From NCBI GenBank assembly GCA_905479065.1, contig CAJQLB010000010.1:1-64000 (forward strand): 64,000 bases of DNA, written 5' to 3'. Made by a program: the position numbers and the translations under genes. This DNA is from an uncultured Flavobacteriaceae bacterium. Lineage in GTDB: Bacteria > Bacteroidota > Bacteroidia > Flavobacteriales > Flavobacteriaceae. The notes below the pieces were generated by a model that saw only the letters and a program-made list of their open reading frames with translations, ran no database searches and had not been told where the DNA came from. Every line of letters starts with the position of its first letter. Within the stretch, counting starts at the first letter, position 1. Shown piece by piece: positions 18,183 to 27,596 of the stretch.

Positions 18183-21100
18183 GTGAGTAGAACTCTTATC
18201 TCTCAAAACTTTGAACAGTCTCTGCAGTTCCAGAAACTGAGGGAGTCTCTATGTCAAAATGATTCTGAGATTCTATTAAAAGGCCTTGTTGGCTCATCAC
18301 TGTCATTCGTTATTGCGAAGTTGTTCAAACAAAGTGAGACCCCATTTTTACTGGTTTTTAATGATAAAGAAGAAGCTGCATTTTTCTTAAATGATTTGGA
18401 AACATTAGTGTCTGAAAAGGATGTGATGTTTTATCCAGGAAGCTACAGGCGACCTTATCAAATTGAAGAAACCGAAAATGCGAATGTCCTTTTGAGAGCA
18501 GAAGTCCTAAATCGAATTAATTCACGTAAGAAGCCTGCGCTAATAGTTACCTATCCCGATGCGCTTTTTGAAAAAGTAGTTACCAGAAAAGAACTAGAAC
18601 GAAATACATTAAAAATTCGAATTGGTGATAAAATTTCAATTGATTTTGTAAATGAAATGCTTTTTGAATACAATTTTAAACGTGTTGATTTTGTAACTGA
18701 ACCTGGAGAATTTTCTGTTAGGGGAGGTATTGTTGATGTGTTTTCTTTCTCTCACGATGAACCGTATAGAATCGAGTTTTTTGGTGATGAGGTTGACAGT
18801 ATAAGAACTTTTGATGTTGAAACGCAACTCTCAATAGTCCATGTTAAAAAAATTGGAATTATTCCTAATGTAGCGAATAAATTTTTAGAGGAAAAAAGAC
18901 AAAGTTTTTTACGATACATACCCCAGAAAACGATGGTTTTTATTAAAAACAAGGGGTTGACTTTTTCTCGTATAGAGTCGTTTTTCGAGAAAGCTAAAGT
19001 AGCTTTTAAAAATTTAAGTACTGACATTAATCATGCAAAGCCTAATGAATTGTTTTGTGATGCCGCACTATTGAGGTCGCAATTAGATTTATTTAGTGTG
19101 ATAGAATATGGTAATAATGTCTCCTTGTCAAAGGATATTTCTGCAACAGAAATTGTGTTTAACACTTCTCCTCAGCCGGCTTTTAATAAACAATTTAATT
19201 TGTTGATAGAGAACTTGAAGCTAAATCACCAAAAAGGATATTGTAATTTTATTTCTTGTATTTCCGAACAGCAGGCAAAACGTTTCGATGATATTATAGC
19301 AGACGGAGGTCATGATGTTCATCATAAGACTATTGTACTTTCGTTATATAAAGGATTTATTGATCACGATAATAAAGTTATTTGTTATACAGACCATCAA
19401 ATTTTTGAGAGGTATCATAAATTTCATTTAAAAAATGGCTATGCAAAAAAACAAGCGATCACCCTAAAAGAGTTGACTAATTTAGATATTGGAGATTATG
19501 TCACTCATATTGATCATGGGATAGGTCGTTTTGGAGGTCTACAAAAAATTGATGTTGAAGGAAAAAAGCAAGAGGCAATAAAGTTAATTTATGGTGAGCG
19601 TGATGTATTATATCTAAGTATTCATTCTCTTCATAAAATCACCAAATTTAATGGAAAAGATGGAAAGCCTCCCAAACTTTACAAGTTGGGAAGTAAGGCA
19701 TGGAAAACCTTAAAACAAAAAACCAAATCACGAGTTAAGGAAATTGCATTTAATCTTATAAAGGTCTATGCAAAACGCAAGCTTGAAAAAGGATTTCAAT
19801 ATCAAGAAGATAGTTATATGCAACATGAATTAGAAGCTTCATTTGTATATGAAGACACTCCTGATCAGATATCGGCAACTGCTGATATTAAATCAGATAT
19901 GGAAAGTGAGCAACCCATGGATCGTCTCATATGTGGAGATGTCGGATTTGGTAAAACGGAAGTTGCTATTCGCGCAGCATTTAAAGCTGTAGATAATGGA
20001 AAACAAGTAGCTATTTTGGTCCCAACAACCATTTTAGCATACCAACATTTTCGAACGTTATCAAAACGTCTTAAAGACTTTCCTGTAACAATTGATTATT
20101 TGAATAGATTTAGGACCACAAAACAAAAGCGGGAAACATTAGAAGATTTAGAGAATGGTAAAGTTGATGTGATTATAGGGACTCATCAATTAGTCAACAA
20201 AACCGTTAAGTTTAAAGATTTAGGATTACTAATTGTAGATGAGGAGCAAAAATTTGGAGTTGCGGTTAAAGAAAAATTAAAAACAATAAAAGAAAATGTT
20301 GATGTTTTAACCCTAACAGCTACACCAATTCCTAGGACACTTCAATTTAGTTTAATGGCTGCTCGAGATTTATCTGTAATTACGACTCCACCTCCAAATA
20401 GATTTCCAATTGAAAGTCATGTTATTCGTTTTAATGAGGAAACTATACGAGATGCAATAAGTTATGAAATACAGCGTGGAGGACAGACCTTCTTTATTCA
20501 CAATCGAATTGAAAATATAAAGGAGGTTGCGGGTATGATTCAACGCCTAGTTCCAGACGCCAAAATAGGTATTGGTCATGGTAGAATGGAAGGAAAAAAA
20601 TTAGAACAGTTAATGCTCGCATTCATGAATGGTGAATTTGATGTTCTTGTGAGTACAACAATTGTTGAAAGTGGATTAGATGTGCCCAATGCCAATACAA
20701 TTTTTATCAATAATGCCAATAACTTTGGATTGAGTGATTTGCACCAAATGCGAGGACGTGTCGGGAGAAGTAATAAGAAGGCATTTTGCTATTTTATTAC
20801 CCCTGATTATTCGGCCATGACCAATGATGCAAGAAAACGAATAACAGCATTAGAGCAACATACAGAGTTGGGCAGTGGCTTTAATATTGCCATGAAAGAT
20901 TTAGAAATTCGTGGAGCGGGTGATTTATTAGGAGGAGAACAAAGTGGTTTTATTAATGAAATAGGGTTTGAAACATATCAAAAAATATTAAATGAAGCGA
21001 TTGAAGAATTGAAAGAGACAGAGTTTAAAGAGCTTTATGAAAACGACAGCAACGAAAAAAAATATGTGAACGACATTACCATTGATACAGATTTTGAATT

Positions 21101-21530
21101 GCTTTTTCCTGATGATTATGTCAATAATATTTCTGAACGACTCAACTTATACACTGCGTTAAACGGGTTGAAAACAGAAGAAGACTTAGAAGATTTTCAA
21201 TTAAAATTAATCGATCGTTTTGGAGAATTACCTGTTCAAGTTGAAGATTTACTCAATAGTGTAAGAATAAAATGGGTTGGTACACAACTAGGTTTTGAGA
21301 AATTAGTAATGAAACAAAACAAAACTATTGGTTATTTTATAAAAGATCAACAAAGTAGTTTCTATCAAAGTTCTAATTTTACTAAAATATTAAGCTATGT
21401 ACAAAGTCATTCAAGCACATGCAAAATGAAAGAGAAGGAAACACGTCAAGGGTTGAGGTTACTTCTTATTTTTGATAAAGTTAAATCTGTTGAAGAAGCG
21501 TTAAAAGTGCTACAGCCAATATTGGAATAA
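18183..21530 (+). CDS. mfd: Transcription-repair coupling factor
   Basis: Removes RNA polymerase stalled at DNA damage and recruits UvrA. The 1115-aa protein has the UvrB-like N-terminal part (FLLVFNDKEEAAF, FYPGSYRRPYQIEE), the RNA polymerase-interacting domain (GDYVTHIDHGIGRFGGL, about 435-452), and the RecG-like motor: Walker A GDVGFGKTEVA, DEEQ box LIVDEEQKFG, ATPIPRTLQFSL, and motif VI QMRGRVGRSNKKAFCYF. A C-terminal TRCF domain ends the protein. The start is GTG 18183; the next residues SRTLISQNF and the nearby promoter support it. It stands alone in its transcription unit. Confidence 0.97.
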   Translation: MSRTLISQNFEQSLQFQKLRESLCQNDSEILLKGLVGSSLSFVIAKLFKQSETPFLLVFNDKEEAAFFLNDLETLVSEKDVMFYPGSYRRPYQIEETENANVLLRAEVLNRINSRKKPALIVTYPDALFEKVVTRKELERNTLKIRIGDKISIDFVNEMLFEYNFKRVDFVTEPGEFSVRGGIVDVFSFSHDEPYRIEFFGDEVDSIRTFDVETQLSIVHVKKIGIIPNVANKFLEEKRQSFLRYIPQKTMVFIKNKGLTFSRIESFFEKAKVAFKNLSTDINHAKPNELFCDAALLRSQLDLFSVIEYGNNVSLSKDISATEIVFNTSPQPAFNKQFNLLIENLKLNHQKGYCNFISCISEQQAKRFDDIIADGGHDVHHKTIVLSLYKGFIDHDNKVICYTDHQIFERYHKFHLKNGYAKKQAITLKELTNLDIGDYVTHIDHGIGRFGGLQKIDVEGKKQEAIKLIYGERDVLYLSIHSLHKITKFNGKDGKPPKLYKLGSKAWKTLKQKTKSRVKEIAFNLIKVYAKRKLEKGFQYQEDSYMQHELEASFVYEDTPDQISATADIKSDMESEQPMDRLICGDVGFGKTEVAIRAAFKAVDNGKQVAILVPTTILAYQHFRTLSKRLKDFPVTIDYLNRFRTTKQKRETLEDLENGKVDVIIGTHQLVNKTVKFKDLGLLIVDEEQKFGVAVKEKLKTIKENVDVLTLTATPIPRTLQFSLMAARDLSVITTPPPNRFPIESHVIRFNEETIRDAISYEIQRGGQTFFIHNRIENIKEVAGMIQRLVPDAKIGIGHGRMEGKKLEQLMLAFMNGEFDVLVSTTIVESGLDVPNANTIFINNANNFGLSDLHQMRGRVGRSNKKAFCYFITPDYSAMTNDARKRITALEQHTELGSGFNIAMKDLEIRGAGDLLGGEQSGFINEIGFETYQKILNEAIEELKETEFKELYENDSNEKKYVNDITIDTDFELLFPDDYVNNISERLNLYTALNGLKTEEDLEDFQLKLIDRFGELPVQVEDLLNSVRIKWVGTQLGFEKLVMKQNKTIGYFIKDQQSSFYQSSNFTKILSYVQSHSSTCKMKEKETRQGLRLLLIFDKVKSVEEALKVLQPILE

Positions 21531-21579
21531 TCACCTCTTAAAGTTACAGGTTGTATGTTTATGTAAATTGGAACAAAGG

Positions 21580-22908
21580 ATGTTAAAAGAATTAATGATG
21601 TTTTTGTTTTTTGTACCGGTTACGATATCGGCGCAATTCTCTATTCAAGGTTTGTTTTCACCTGCAGAGTCCTACAATTACGTCTTGATCTATCAAGTAA
21701 CGCCAAATGCTCACAATTATGTTGGGAATGCAGAAATAAAGAATGGTAAATTTCATTTTGAATTAGACTCCACAAATCCAAAAGGCATTTATAAATTGGT
21801 TTATGCTTTACCGCAAGAGGACTATAATTTTGATATCATTTACAGTGCGGAAGAAGACATAGAATTTAGTTTTGATCAAGAAACAGGTGTTCGTTTTGTT
21901 AAGTCTTCTGAAAATATGTTAGTGAGCTCTTACACCCGAGATATGAATATGGTTAATCAGGAGATAGACGCTTATTTTTCTAAGTCAAAATCTCTAGATC
22001 GTGTTATTTTGAGGAATTTATTTTCAAAAAAAATAGAAATTCAAGATATTTATGAAAATAATGCAATTGAGACAATTGCACTGTCATTTATTAAATCGAG
22101 TAAATCTTATGTGCCTGACAGTTACACAACGCTTGATGATTATTATAAAAATCTCAAAAGAGATTATTTTATTCATGTAGATTTCAGTGATGTTTATTTA
22201 CAAAGTTCAAACTTTTTGATTGACCGAATCAGCCATTATATTTTTGAAAACGATGATGTAAAAACTAGTGACATGCTTAAGTATCAAAACCGTGTTGATG
22301 ATGTCTATGTGGCCTTGAAGAAAGCAAAAGTTAACACCAAAATAGCATTATTATTCCAATTATGGCAACAAATGGTAGACTTTGGGTTAGATGCTACGGC
22401 AAACTATATATCTAATCGATATTTATTAAATCTTTTAAATAATCATGGCAATTCAGAGCTAGCAGGTCTTCTTAAGAATTTTCAAAACATTTCTCTTGGT
22501 TCGATTGCTCCAGATTTTTTTTGGCAACAAAGTAATGAAGATACTAGTTCAAAAATAACCTTAAAATCCTTAAATGTTGCAAAAAGATATATTATTGTTT
22601 TTTGGAGTAGCAGTTGCAGTCATTGCCAGGAAGAGATACCAGAATTGAGAAGGTTTTTAGAGTCAAAAAGTGAAGAAAAAATTCAGGTTATCGCTGTAGG
22701 CTTAGAGGAGACCTCATTTAATTGGAGCAACTTAATTCTTGACTACCCTAACTTCATACATGTTTTAGGATTAGGAAAATGGACAAATGAAATTGCTTTA
22801 AAATATAACGTGAGTGGTACACCAACTTATTTTATTCTAAATGAGGATAAAGAAATCATATTAAAGCCTGATAGTCTTGACGAGCTCAAGGAGTATTTTA
22901 GGTATTAA
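21580..22908 (+). CDS. Exported TlpA/ResA-like thioredoxin-domain protein
   Basis: I take ATG 21580 (442 aa), since the upstream in-frame TTG 21568 would only add four residues before the signal peptide (MLKELMMFLFFVPVTISAQ). The N-terminal region (about 25-120) resembles the DUF4369 beta domain often found before redoxins in Bacteroidota, the middle is helical, and the C-terminal ~140 residues form a TlpA-like thioredoxin with active site WSSSCSHCQEEIPEL and the cis-Pro region SGTPTYFILN. It probably reduces disulfides in the periplasm; the target is unknown. Its stop overlaps the convergent yraN by 4 bp. Confidence 0.85.
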   Translation: MLKELMMFLFFVPVTISAQFSIQGLFSPAESYNYVLIYQVTPNAHNYVGNAEIKNGKFHFELDSTNPKGIYKLVYALPQEDYNFDIIYSAEEDIEFSFDQETGVRFVKSSENMLVSSYTRDMNMVNQEIDAYFSKSKSLDRVILRNLFSKKIEIQDIYENNAIETIALSFIKSSKSYVPDSYTTLDDYYKNLKRDYFIHVDFSDVYLQSSNFLIDRISHYIFENDDVKTSDMLKYQNRVDDVYVALKKAKVNTKIALLFQLWQQMVDFGLDATANYISNRYLLNLLNNHGNSELAGLLKNFQNISLGSIAPDFFWQQSNEDTSSKITLKSLNVAKRYIIVFWSSSCSHCQEEIPELRRFLESKSEEKIQVIAVGLEETSFNWSNLILDYPNFIHVLGLGKWTNEIALKYNVSGTPTYFILNEDKEIILKPDSLDELKEYFRY

Positions 22909-23264
22909 AAATAGTAGAAAGCATTTTCTATGTGGTTAATTTTAAAAGAGTCTTGAGTTTTTATAATTGCTACAATATCAAAACGAACCTCTTCATCCAA
23001 ATTATTTTTTAGCATAAATGCATTTGCAGCGTTAACTAGTCTTGAGATTTGTTTTGGTTTTACAAAATTTTGTGGCTCTCCAAATTTTGAAGTTGAGCGT
23101 GTTTTAACTTCTACTACAATAAGAACTTGTTTGTGTTTTGCAATGATATCAATTTCATGTTTTTCAAATCTGAAATTTTTCTCTAAAATAACATAACCTT
23201 TTTTAATTAAATATTCTACAGCCAATTGTTCACCAAGAATACCAAGGTCATTATGTCGTGCCAT
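22905..23264 (-). CDS. YraN family (UPF0102) endonuclease-like protein
   Basis: A 119-aa protein with the PD-(D/E)XK nuclease-like core of UPF0102. GEQLAVEYLIKKGYVILEKNFR (about 9-30) contains the conserved Glu. HEIDIIAKHKQVLIVVEVKTRS (about 36-57) contains the D and ExK residues. The biological role of YraN is unsettled. It lies 2 bp downstream of the ldcA stop on the same strand, so the two are co-transcribed. Confidence 0.9.
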   Translation of the reverse strand: MARHNDLGILGEQLAVEYLIKKGYVILEKNFRFEKHEIDIIAKHKQVLIVVEVKTRSTSKFGEPQNFVKPKQISRLVNAANAFMLKNNLDEEVRFDIVAIIKTQDSFKINHIENAFYYF

Positions 23265-23266
23265 CG

Positions 23267-24292
23267 TTAATTATGAAAAATCACTGATGAGGATTCTTCA
23301 TCAACGGTTAATTTAATCGTTCTACCTAAAATGAGAGCTCTGTTATCTTGCTCGTGACCTGCGGGGAAATTAAATAAAATCGGGAAGTCATATTCTTGTA
23401 AGACATCAAGGATGAGTTTTTCAATACTTGAGCCCCAGGATGTCGTATTTTTACGAATATTACTCATGTCTCCCACAATTAGACCTTTGCAGTCATCAAA
23501 ATATCCTGCACGTTTTAAACTATACAACATGCGATCAATATGATACTTATACTCGCCAACCTCTTCGATGAAAAGAATGTTTCCAGAAACGTTAAGACTT
23601 GTTTTTGACCCTAACATCGTGTGTAGTAAGGTTAGATTTCCACCCACCAGAGGTGCTGATGCTTCCCCAATTTTGTTGTATTCAGAGCTCGGTATTTCAT
23701 AATTTGGGACTATTCCAAACAATGTGGCTTTAAACGATTTAATAGTTTCATCAGTTTCTGATAAATCGTCAGTTAAGCTTGTACACATCATAGCATGAAT
23801 CGATTCACTTCCTAAATTGTTTAATTGATTGTGAATCGCTGTAATATCTGAATATCCAATAATCCATTTAGGGTTTTTTTTGTACTCAGTATAATCTAAT
23901 TGATCAAGTATTCTAACCGTGCCATAACCACCTCTAGCACACCAAATTGCTTTTATATTGGGATTATCTAAAGCATTTTGAAAATCTAACGTACGCTCAT
24001 AATCTGTTCCTGCAAAATGATTTGCTTGCTTATAAACGTTGTTTCCAATCATAACATTGAGACCCCAACTTTGGAGCAATCTTTTTGATTCATTTATTTC
24101 TTTTGTGCGATTATTTAAAACTCCAGATGGCGCAACTATAGCAATTGTGTCTCCAGTATTTAAATAAGGTGGTTGCAACAATGTTTCCGGTGTTTTGATT
24201 GAATTGGGATTATCTGAAGACTGCGCGAAAACTAAGTTTTGACAGCAGATTATCACACACGATGTTGTAATTAATAAGCTTTTAAAATTCAT
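23267..24292 (-). CDS. ldcA: LD-carboxypeptidase (S66 family), periplasmic
   Basis: Cleaves the L,D-bond to the terminal D-Ala of muropeptides for peptidoglycan recycling, or related bonds as in MccF. The 341-aa protein has an N-terminal signal peptide ending near FAQ (residue 24), unusual compared with the cytoplasmic E. coli enzyme but common in this phylum. Visible are GDTIAIVAPSG, CARGGYGTVRIL, the Ser nucleophile region WIIGYSDITAI, the Glu region FIEEVGEYKYHIDRML and the His in FPAGHEQDNRA, completing a Ser-Glu-His triad. It forms a pair with yraN. Confidence 0.88.
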   Translation of the reverse strand: MNFKSLLITTSCVIICCQNLVFAQSSDNPNSIKTPETLLQPPYLNTGDTIAIVAPSGVLNNRTKEINESKRLLQSWGLNVMIGNNVYKQANHFAGTDYERTLDFQNALDNPNIKAIWCARGGYGTVRILDQLDYTEYKKNPKWIIGYSDITAIHNQLNNLGSESIHAMMCTSLTDDLSETDETIKSFKATLFGIVPNYEIPSSEYNKIGEASAPLVGGNLTLLHTMLGSKTSLNVSGNILFIEEVGEYKYHIDRMLYSLKRAGYFDDCKGLIVGDMSNIRKNTTSWGSSIEKLILDVLQEYDFPILFNFPAGHEQDNRALILGRTIKLTVDEESSSVIFHN

Positions 24293-24360
24293 TTAAGAGG
24301 CTTTTTGTAAATATAACGAAGTTCTAATTAATTTGGTTTCTCAAAGGTTTACAAATTGTG

Positions 24361-24368
24361 TATTTTTG
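24361..24368 (+). promoter_or_regulatory. -7 box upstream of metG
   Basis: TATTTTTG is an exact TAnnTTTG match ending 20 bp before ATG 24389. An in-frame GTG near 24356 that would extend the protein overlaps this box, which supports the downstream ATG as the true start. Confidence 0.5.
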
Positions 24369-24388
24369 AATCTTCAAAAGAAATAATA

Positions 24389-26449
24389 ATGTCAAAAAGA
24401 TATACAATTACTGCAGCATTGCCTTACACCAATGGTCCAATTCATATTGGACATTTAGCTGGAGTATATGTTCCTGCAGATATTTATGCAAGGTATCAAA
24501 GATTGCAGGGTCGAGATGTTGCTTTCATTTGCGGTAGTGACGAGCACGGTGTACCCATTACAATTAAAGCAAAAAAAGAAGGAGTCAGTCCTCAAGACAT
24601 TGTTGATAAATATCACGCAATCATAAAGCAATCATTTAAAGATTTTGGAATTTCATTTGATAATTATTCAAGAACGTCTGCGAAAATTCACCATGAAACA
24701 GCTTCAGAATTTTTTAAAACTCTTTACGATAAAGATGAGTTTGTTGAGGAAGTTACCGAGCAATTTTATGATGTTGATGCAAATCAATTTTTGGCAGATA
24801 GATTTATTGTTGGGACCTGTCCAAAATGTGGTCATGAAGAAAGTTATGGCGATCAATGTGAAGCTTGCGGAACCAGCCATAATGCAACGGACTTGATTAA
24901 TCCAAAATCAGCTATCACGGGGGCTACGCCAACACTCAAGAAAACGAAACATTGGTTTTTGCCTTTGGATAAGCATGAATCATTTTTAAAGCAATGGATT
25001 TTAACAGATCATAAAAAAGACTGGAAGCCTAATGTCTATGGGCAGTGTAAATCTTGGATTGATGATGGCTTGAGGCCCAGAGCCGTAACTCGTGATTTGA
25101 ATTGGGGGATTCCAGTGCCGATAGAAGGGGCAGAGGGCAAAGTACTGTACGTTTGGTTTGATGCTCCCATAGGATATATTTCAGCGACAAAAGAGTGGGC
25201 TGAAAGAGAGGGGAAAGATTGGAAAACGTATTGGAAGCAAAAGGATTCAAAGTTATTACACTTTATTGGAAAAGACAATATTGTGTTTCATTGTATTATT
25301 TTCCCTGCCATGTTAAAAGCTGAGGGCAGTTATATTTTACCTGAAAATGTCCCAGCCAATGAATTTTTAAATTTAGAGGGAAATAAGTTGTCAACCTCTA
25401 AAAATTGGGCGGTTTGGTTACATGAATACTTACAAGATTTTCCAGATAAGCAAGACGTCTTACGCTATGTATTAACAGCGAATGCTCCTGAAAGTAAGGA
25501 TAACGATTTTACGTGGAAGGATTTTCAAGCTAGAAATAACAATGAGTTAGTCGCAGTTTTTGGAAATTTTATTAATCGAGTTGTGGTGTTAACTAATAAA
25601 TACTTTGAGGGTAAAGTTCCTAGCCCGAATCAGTTAATGTCCGTAGATATAGAAACACTTGCTAAGCTGAAAGCCTTTCCCGGGGTTATTTCAAGTTCAA
25701 TTGAGCGTTATCGATTTAGAGAAGCGAGCCAAGAATTAATAAATTTAGCACGACTGGGCAACAAGTATTTAGCAGATGAGGAACCTTGGAAAGTTATAAA
25801 ACTAGATGAGGATCGTGTAAAAACAGTGATGTTTGTGGCACTTCAAATTGCATCAGCTTTAGCAGTGTTAGGAGAACCATTTTTGCCATTTTCGTCAAGA
25901 AAGTTGAAAGACATCTTAAAAATGGGTGATAATAGTGACCATACTTGGGATAGAATTTCTCAAGGGTTAGAATTAGTGAGAGCTCCCCATGTAATAGGAG
26001 TACCGGAGTTGTTATTTTCAAAAATAGAGGATCAAGAAATACAGATTCAACTGGATAAACTTCAAGAAAGAAAAAATAAAAATACTGCTGAAGCTAAACA
26101 ACTTGACCCTCAAAAAGAAGCTATTAGTTATGAGGACTTTTCAAAACTTGACATCCGTGTTGGGACAATTTTAAGTGCTGAAAAAATGCCAAAAACTAAA
26201 AAGTTACTCGTGTTAAAAGTAGACACAGGTATCGATGTGAGGACGGTTGTTTCAGGTATTTCTGAAAGCTATTCACCTACCGAAGTTGTTGGTAAAAGGG
26301 TAACTATTTTGGTTAATCTTGCTCCGAGAACACTTCGTGGTGTTGAGAGTCAAGGAATGATTTTGATGACAGAAGACACGAACGGAAACCTAGTTTTTGT
26401 GAGTCCTGAGAATAGTGAGAAAGGTGTAAATGGTTTGAAAATTAGCTGA
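24389..26449 (+). CDS. metG: Methionine--tRNA ligase
   Basis: Charges tRNA-Met. From ATG 24389 it is 686 aa ([16 protein letters not shown]). The HIGH motif is HIGH (residues 19-22), a four-cysteine zinc knuckle follows ([18 protein letters not shown]), and the KMSKS loop is NKLSTSKNW, a variant with Leu and Thr. The C-terminal ~110 residues are a tRNA-binding OB domain ([27 protein letters not shown]), so this is the long dimeric form. A CYTH gene follows after 54 bp. Confidence 0.97.
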   Translation: MSKRYTITAALPYTNGPIHIGHLAGVYVPADIYARYQRLQGRDVAFICGSDEHGVPITIKAKKEGVSPQDIVDKYHAIIKQSFKDFGISFDNYSRTSAKIHHETASEFFKTLYDKDEFVEEVTEQFYDVDANQFLADRFIVGTCPKCGHEESYGDQCEACGTSHNATDLINPKSAITGATPTLKKTKHWFLPLDKHESFLKQWILTDHKKDWKPNVYGQCKSWIDDGLRPRAVTRDLNWGIPVPIEGAEGKVLYVWFDAPIGYISATKEWAEREGKDWKTYWKQKDSKLLHFIGKDNIVFHCIIFPAMLKAEGSYILPENVPANEFLNLEGNKLSTSKNWAVWLHEYLQDFPDKQDVLRYVLTANAPESKDNDFTWKDFQARNNNELVAVFGNFINRVVVLTNKYFEGKVPSPNQLMSVDIETLAKLKAFPGVISSSIERYRFREASQELINLARLGNKYLADEEPWKVIKLDEDRVKTVMFVALQIASALAVLGEPFLPFSSRKLKDILKMGDNSDHTWDRISQGLELVRAPHVIGVPELLFSKIEDQEIQIQLDKLQERKNKNTAEAKQLDPQKEAISYEDFSKLDIRVGTILSAEKMPKTKKLLVLKVDTGIDVRTVVSGISESYSPTEVVGKRVTILVNLAPRTLRGVESQGMILMTEDTNGNLVFVSPENSEKGVNGLKIS

Positions 26450-26503
26450 GGTACAGACAATTTATGATAGTGCCCCTAAAAAATAAACACCAAGAAATTA
26501 AAG

Positions 26504-26977
26504 ATGGCATTAGAAATTGAGCGAAAATATTTAGTAAAAAACGATGATTTTAAAAAAGAGTCTTTTAAAAAGGTTCATATAATTCAAGGATTTCTGTCAT
26601 CGGTTCCTGAGAGAACTGTTCGAATTAGAGTAGTTGAAGACAAAGGTTTTATTACTGTTAAAGGAATTGGTAACAATGAAGGAGTCACAAGATTTGAATG
26701 GGAAAAAGGAATATCATTGAATGACGCTAAAGACTTATTGAACATAAGTGAGCCTGGAGTAATTTCAAAAACAAGATATTATGTTAGGTATGCTGAGCAA
26801 TTATTTGAAGTAGACGAATTCCATGAAGGTAACTTAGGATTAATAGTTGCTGAAATTGAATTGAAACACGAAAATGACAATATCCAAAAACCAGATTGGT
26901 TGGGAGAGGAAGTGACAGGAATTAGTAAATATTACAATTCATCCTTAGTGAATACGCCTTTTTTAAAATGGTTTTAA
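26504..26977 (+). CDS. CYTH domain protein (triphosphate tunnel metalloenzyme)
   Basis: A 157-aa protein with the signature EIERKYLV (ExExK, residues 3-10) and alternating charged strands typical of the tunnel fold (TVRIRVVEDKGFITVKG; FEVDEFHEGNLGLIVAEIEL). Bacterial CYTH proteins of this size often hydrolyse inorganic triphosphate; some are adenylate cyclases or thiamine triphosphatases. The sequence alone does not choose. It follows metG and ends before a strong terminator at 27061. Confidence 0.88.
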   Translation: MALEIERKYLVKNDDFKKESFKKVHIIQGFLSSVPERTVRIRVVEDKGFITVKGIGNNEGVTRFEWEKGISLNDAKDLLNISEPGVISKTRYYVRYAEQLFEVDEFHEGNLGLIVAEIELKHENDNIQKPDWLGEEVTGISKYYNSSLVNTPFLKWF

Positions 26978-27060
26978 AGATTGTCTCAAATATAAAAATT
27001 AAATCACCCTAAGTTTGTTGTTATCAATACTTCTGCTATTGATGTGAGAACTGACAATTA

Positions 27061-27093
27061 AAAAAAAGCTTTGGAATTCCAAAGCTTTTTTTT
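27061..27093. terminator. Bidirectional terminator between CYTH gene and ssb
   Basis: A perfect stem, AAAGCTTTGG against CCAAAGCTTT, with loop AATT, flanked by A-tract and T-tract on both sides. It serves the convergent CYTH gene and ssb. Confidence 0.9.
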
Positions 27094-27103
27094 GTACCAT
27101 AAA

Positions 27104-27436
27104 TTACTTTCCAAACATTAATATTTCCGAGCAAACTATTTCAGTTTTATGACGTTCATTCCCATCTTTATCTTCATAACGTCTATGAGTTAGTTTACCT
27201 TCAAGAGCTATTTCCTTTCCCTTATGAACATATTTTTCTATAATTTCTGCGGTTTTCCCCCAGGCTACAATATTGTGCCATTGTGTGTCAGTTTGTTTTT
27301 CTCCCTCACTATTCTTAAATTTTTCATTTGTAGCCAACGTAAATTTAGCTAATGTCTTTCCTGATTCAAGATTGATTATCTCTGGATCACTTCCAAGGTT
27401 ACCAATCAACTGTACTTTGTTTTTAAGTGTGTTCAT
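27104..27436 (-). CDS. ssb: Short single-stranded DNA-binding protein
   Basis: A 110-aa OB-fold SSB: NKVQLIGNLGSDPEI (about 5-19), TNEKFKNSEGEKQTDTQWHNIVAWG (about 36-60), YVHKGKEIALEGKLTHRRYED, ending CSEILMFGK. It lacks the flexible linker and the acidic C-terminal tip (DDDIPF type) that recruits other replication proteins in canonical SSB. It may be an accessory SSB, for example for natural transformation or repair, with the canonical gene elsewhere in the genome; that is inference. comEC at 51966 shows competence genes exist here. It is divergent from the ureohydrolase. Confidence 0.92.
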   Translation of the reverse strand: MNTLKNKVQLIGNLGSDPEIINLESGKTLAKFTLATNEKFKNSEGEKQTDTQWHNIVAWGKTAEIIEKYVHKGKEIALEGKLTHRRYEDKDGNERHKTEIVCSEILMFGK

Positions 27437-27541
27437 AATATTATTTTTTGTGTTAAACAGTTAATACTATCGCATAGTTTATGTCGACGTTGCAAAGATT
27501 ATTAATGTCAATATTTAAAACCGGTTGTTACACATTTAATA

Positions 27542-27573
27542 TCGTTTGTAAACATTTGTAGTCGTTTGTAAAC
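27542..27573 (+). repeat. Phased TTTGTA repeats, possible operator
   Basis: TCGTTTGTAAAC occurs twice (27542-27553 and 27562-27573), exactly 20 bp apart, with a third TTTGTA at 27555. The three TTTGTA copies start at 27545, 27555 and 27565, one helical turn apart. The last copy continues as CGTTTGTAAACG, a near-palindrome. The array sits just upstream of the ureohydrolase promoter and about 105 bp upstream of ssb. Confidence 0.5.
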
Positions 27574-27584
27574 GATTAAAACAG

Positions 27585-27592
27585 TATCTTTG
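27585..27592 (+). promoter_or_regulatory. -7 box of the ureohydrolase operon
   Basis: TATCTTTG matches the consensus, with TTTG at 27565 16 bp upstream as a possible -33 element. Only four bases separate the box from ATG 27597, so the message may be leaderless. Confidence 0.6.
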
Positions 27593-27596
27593 TACC

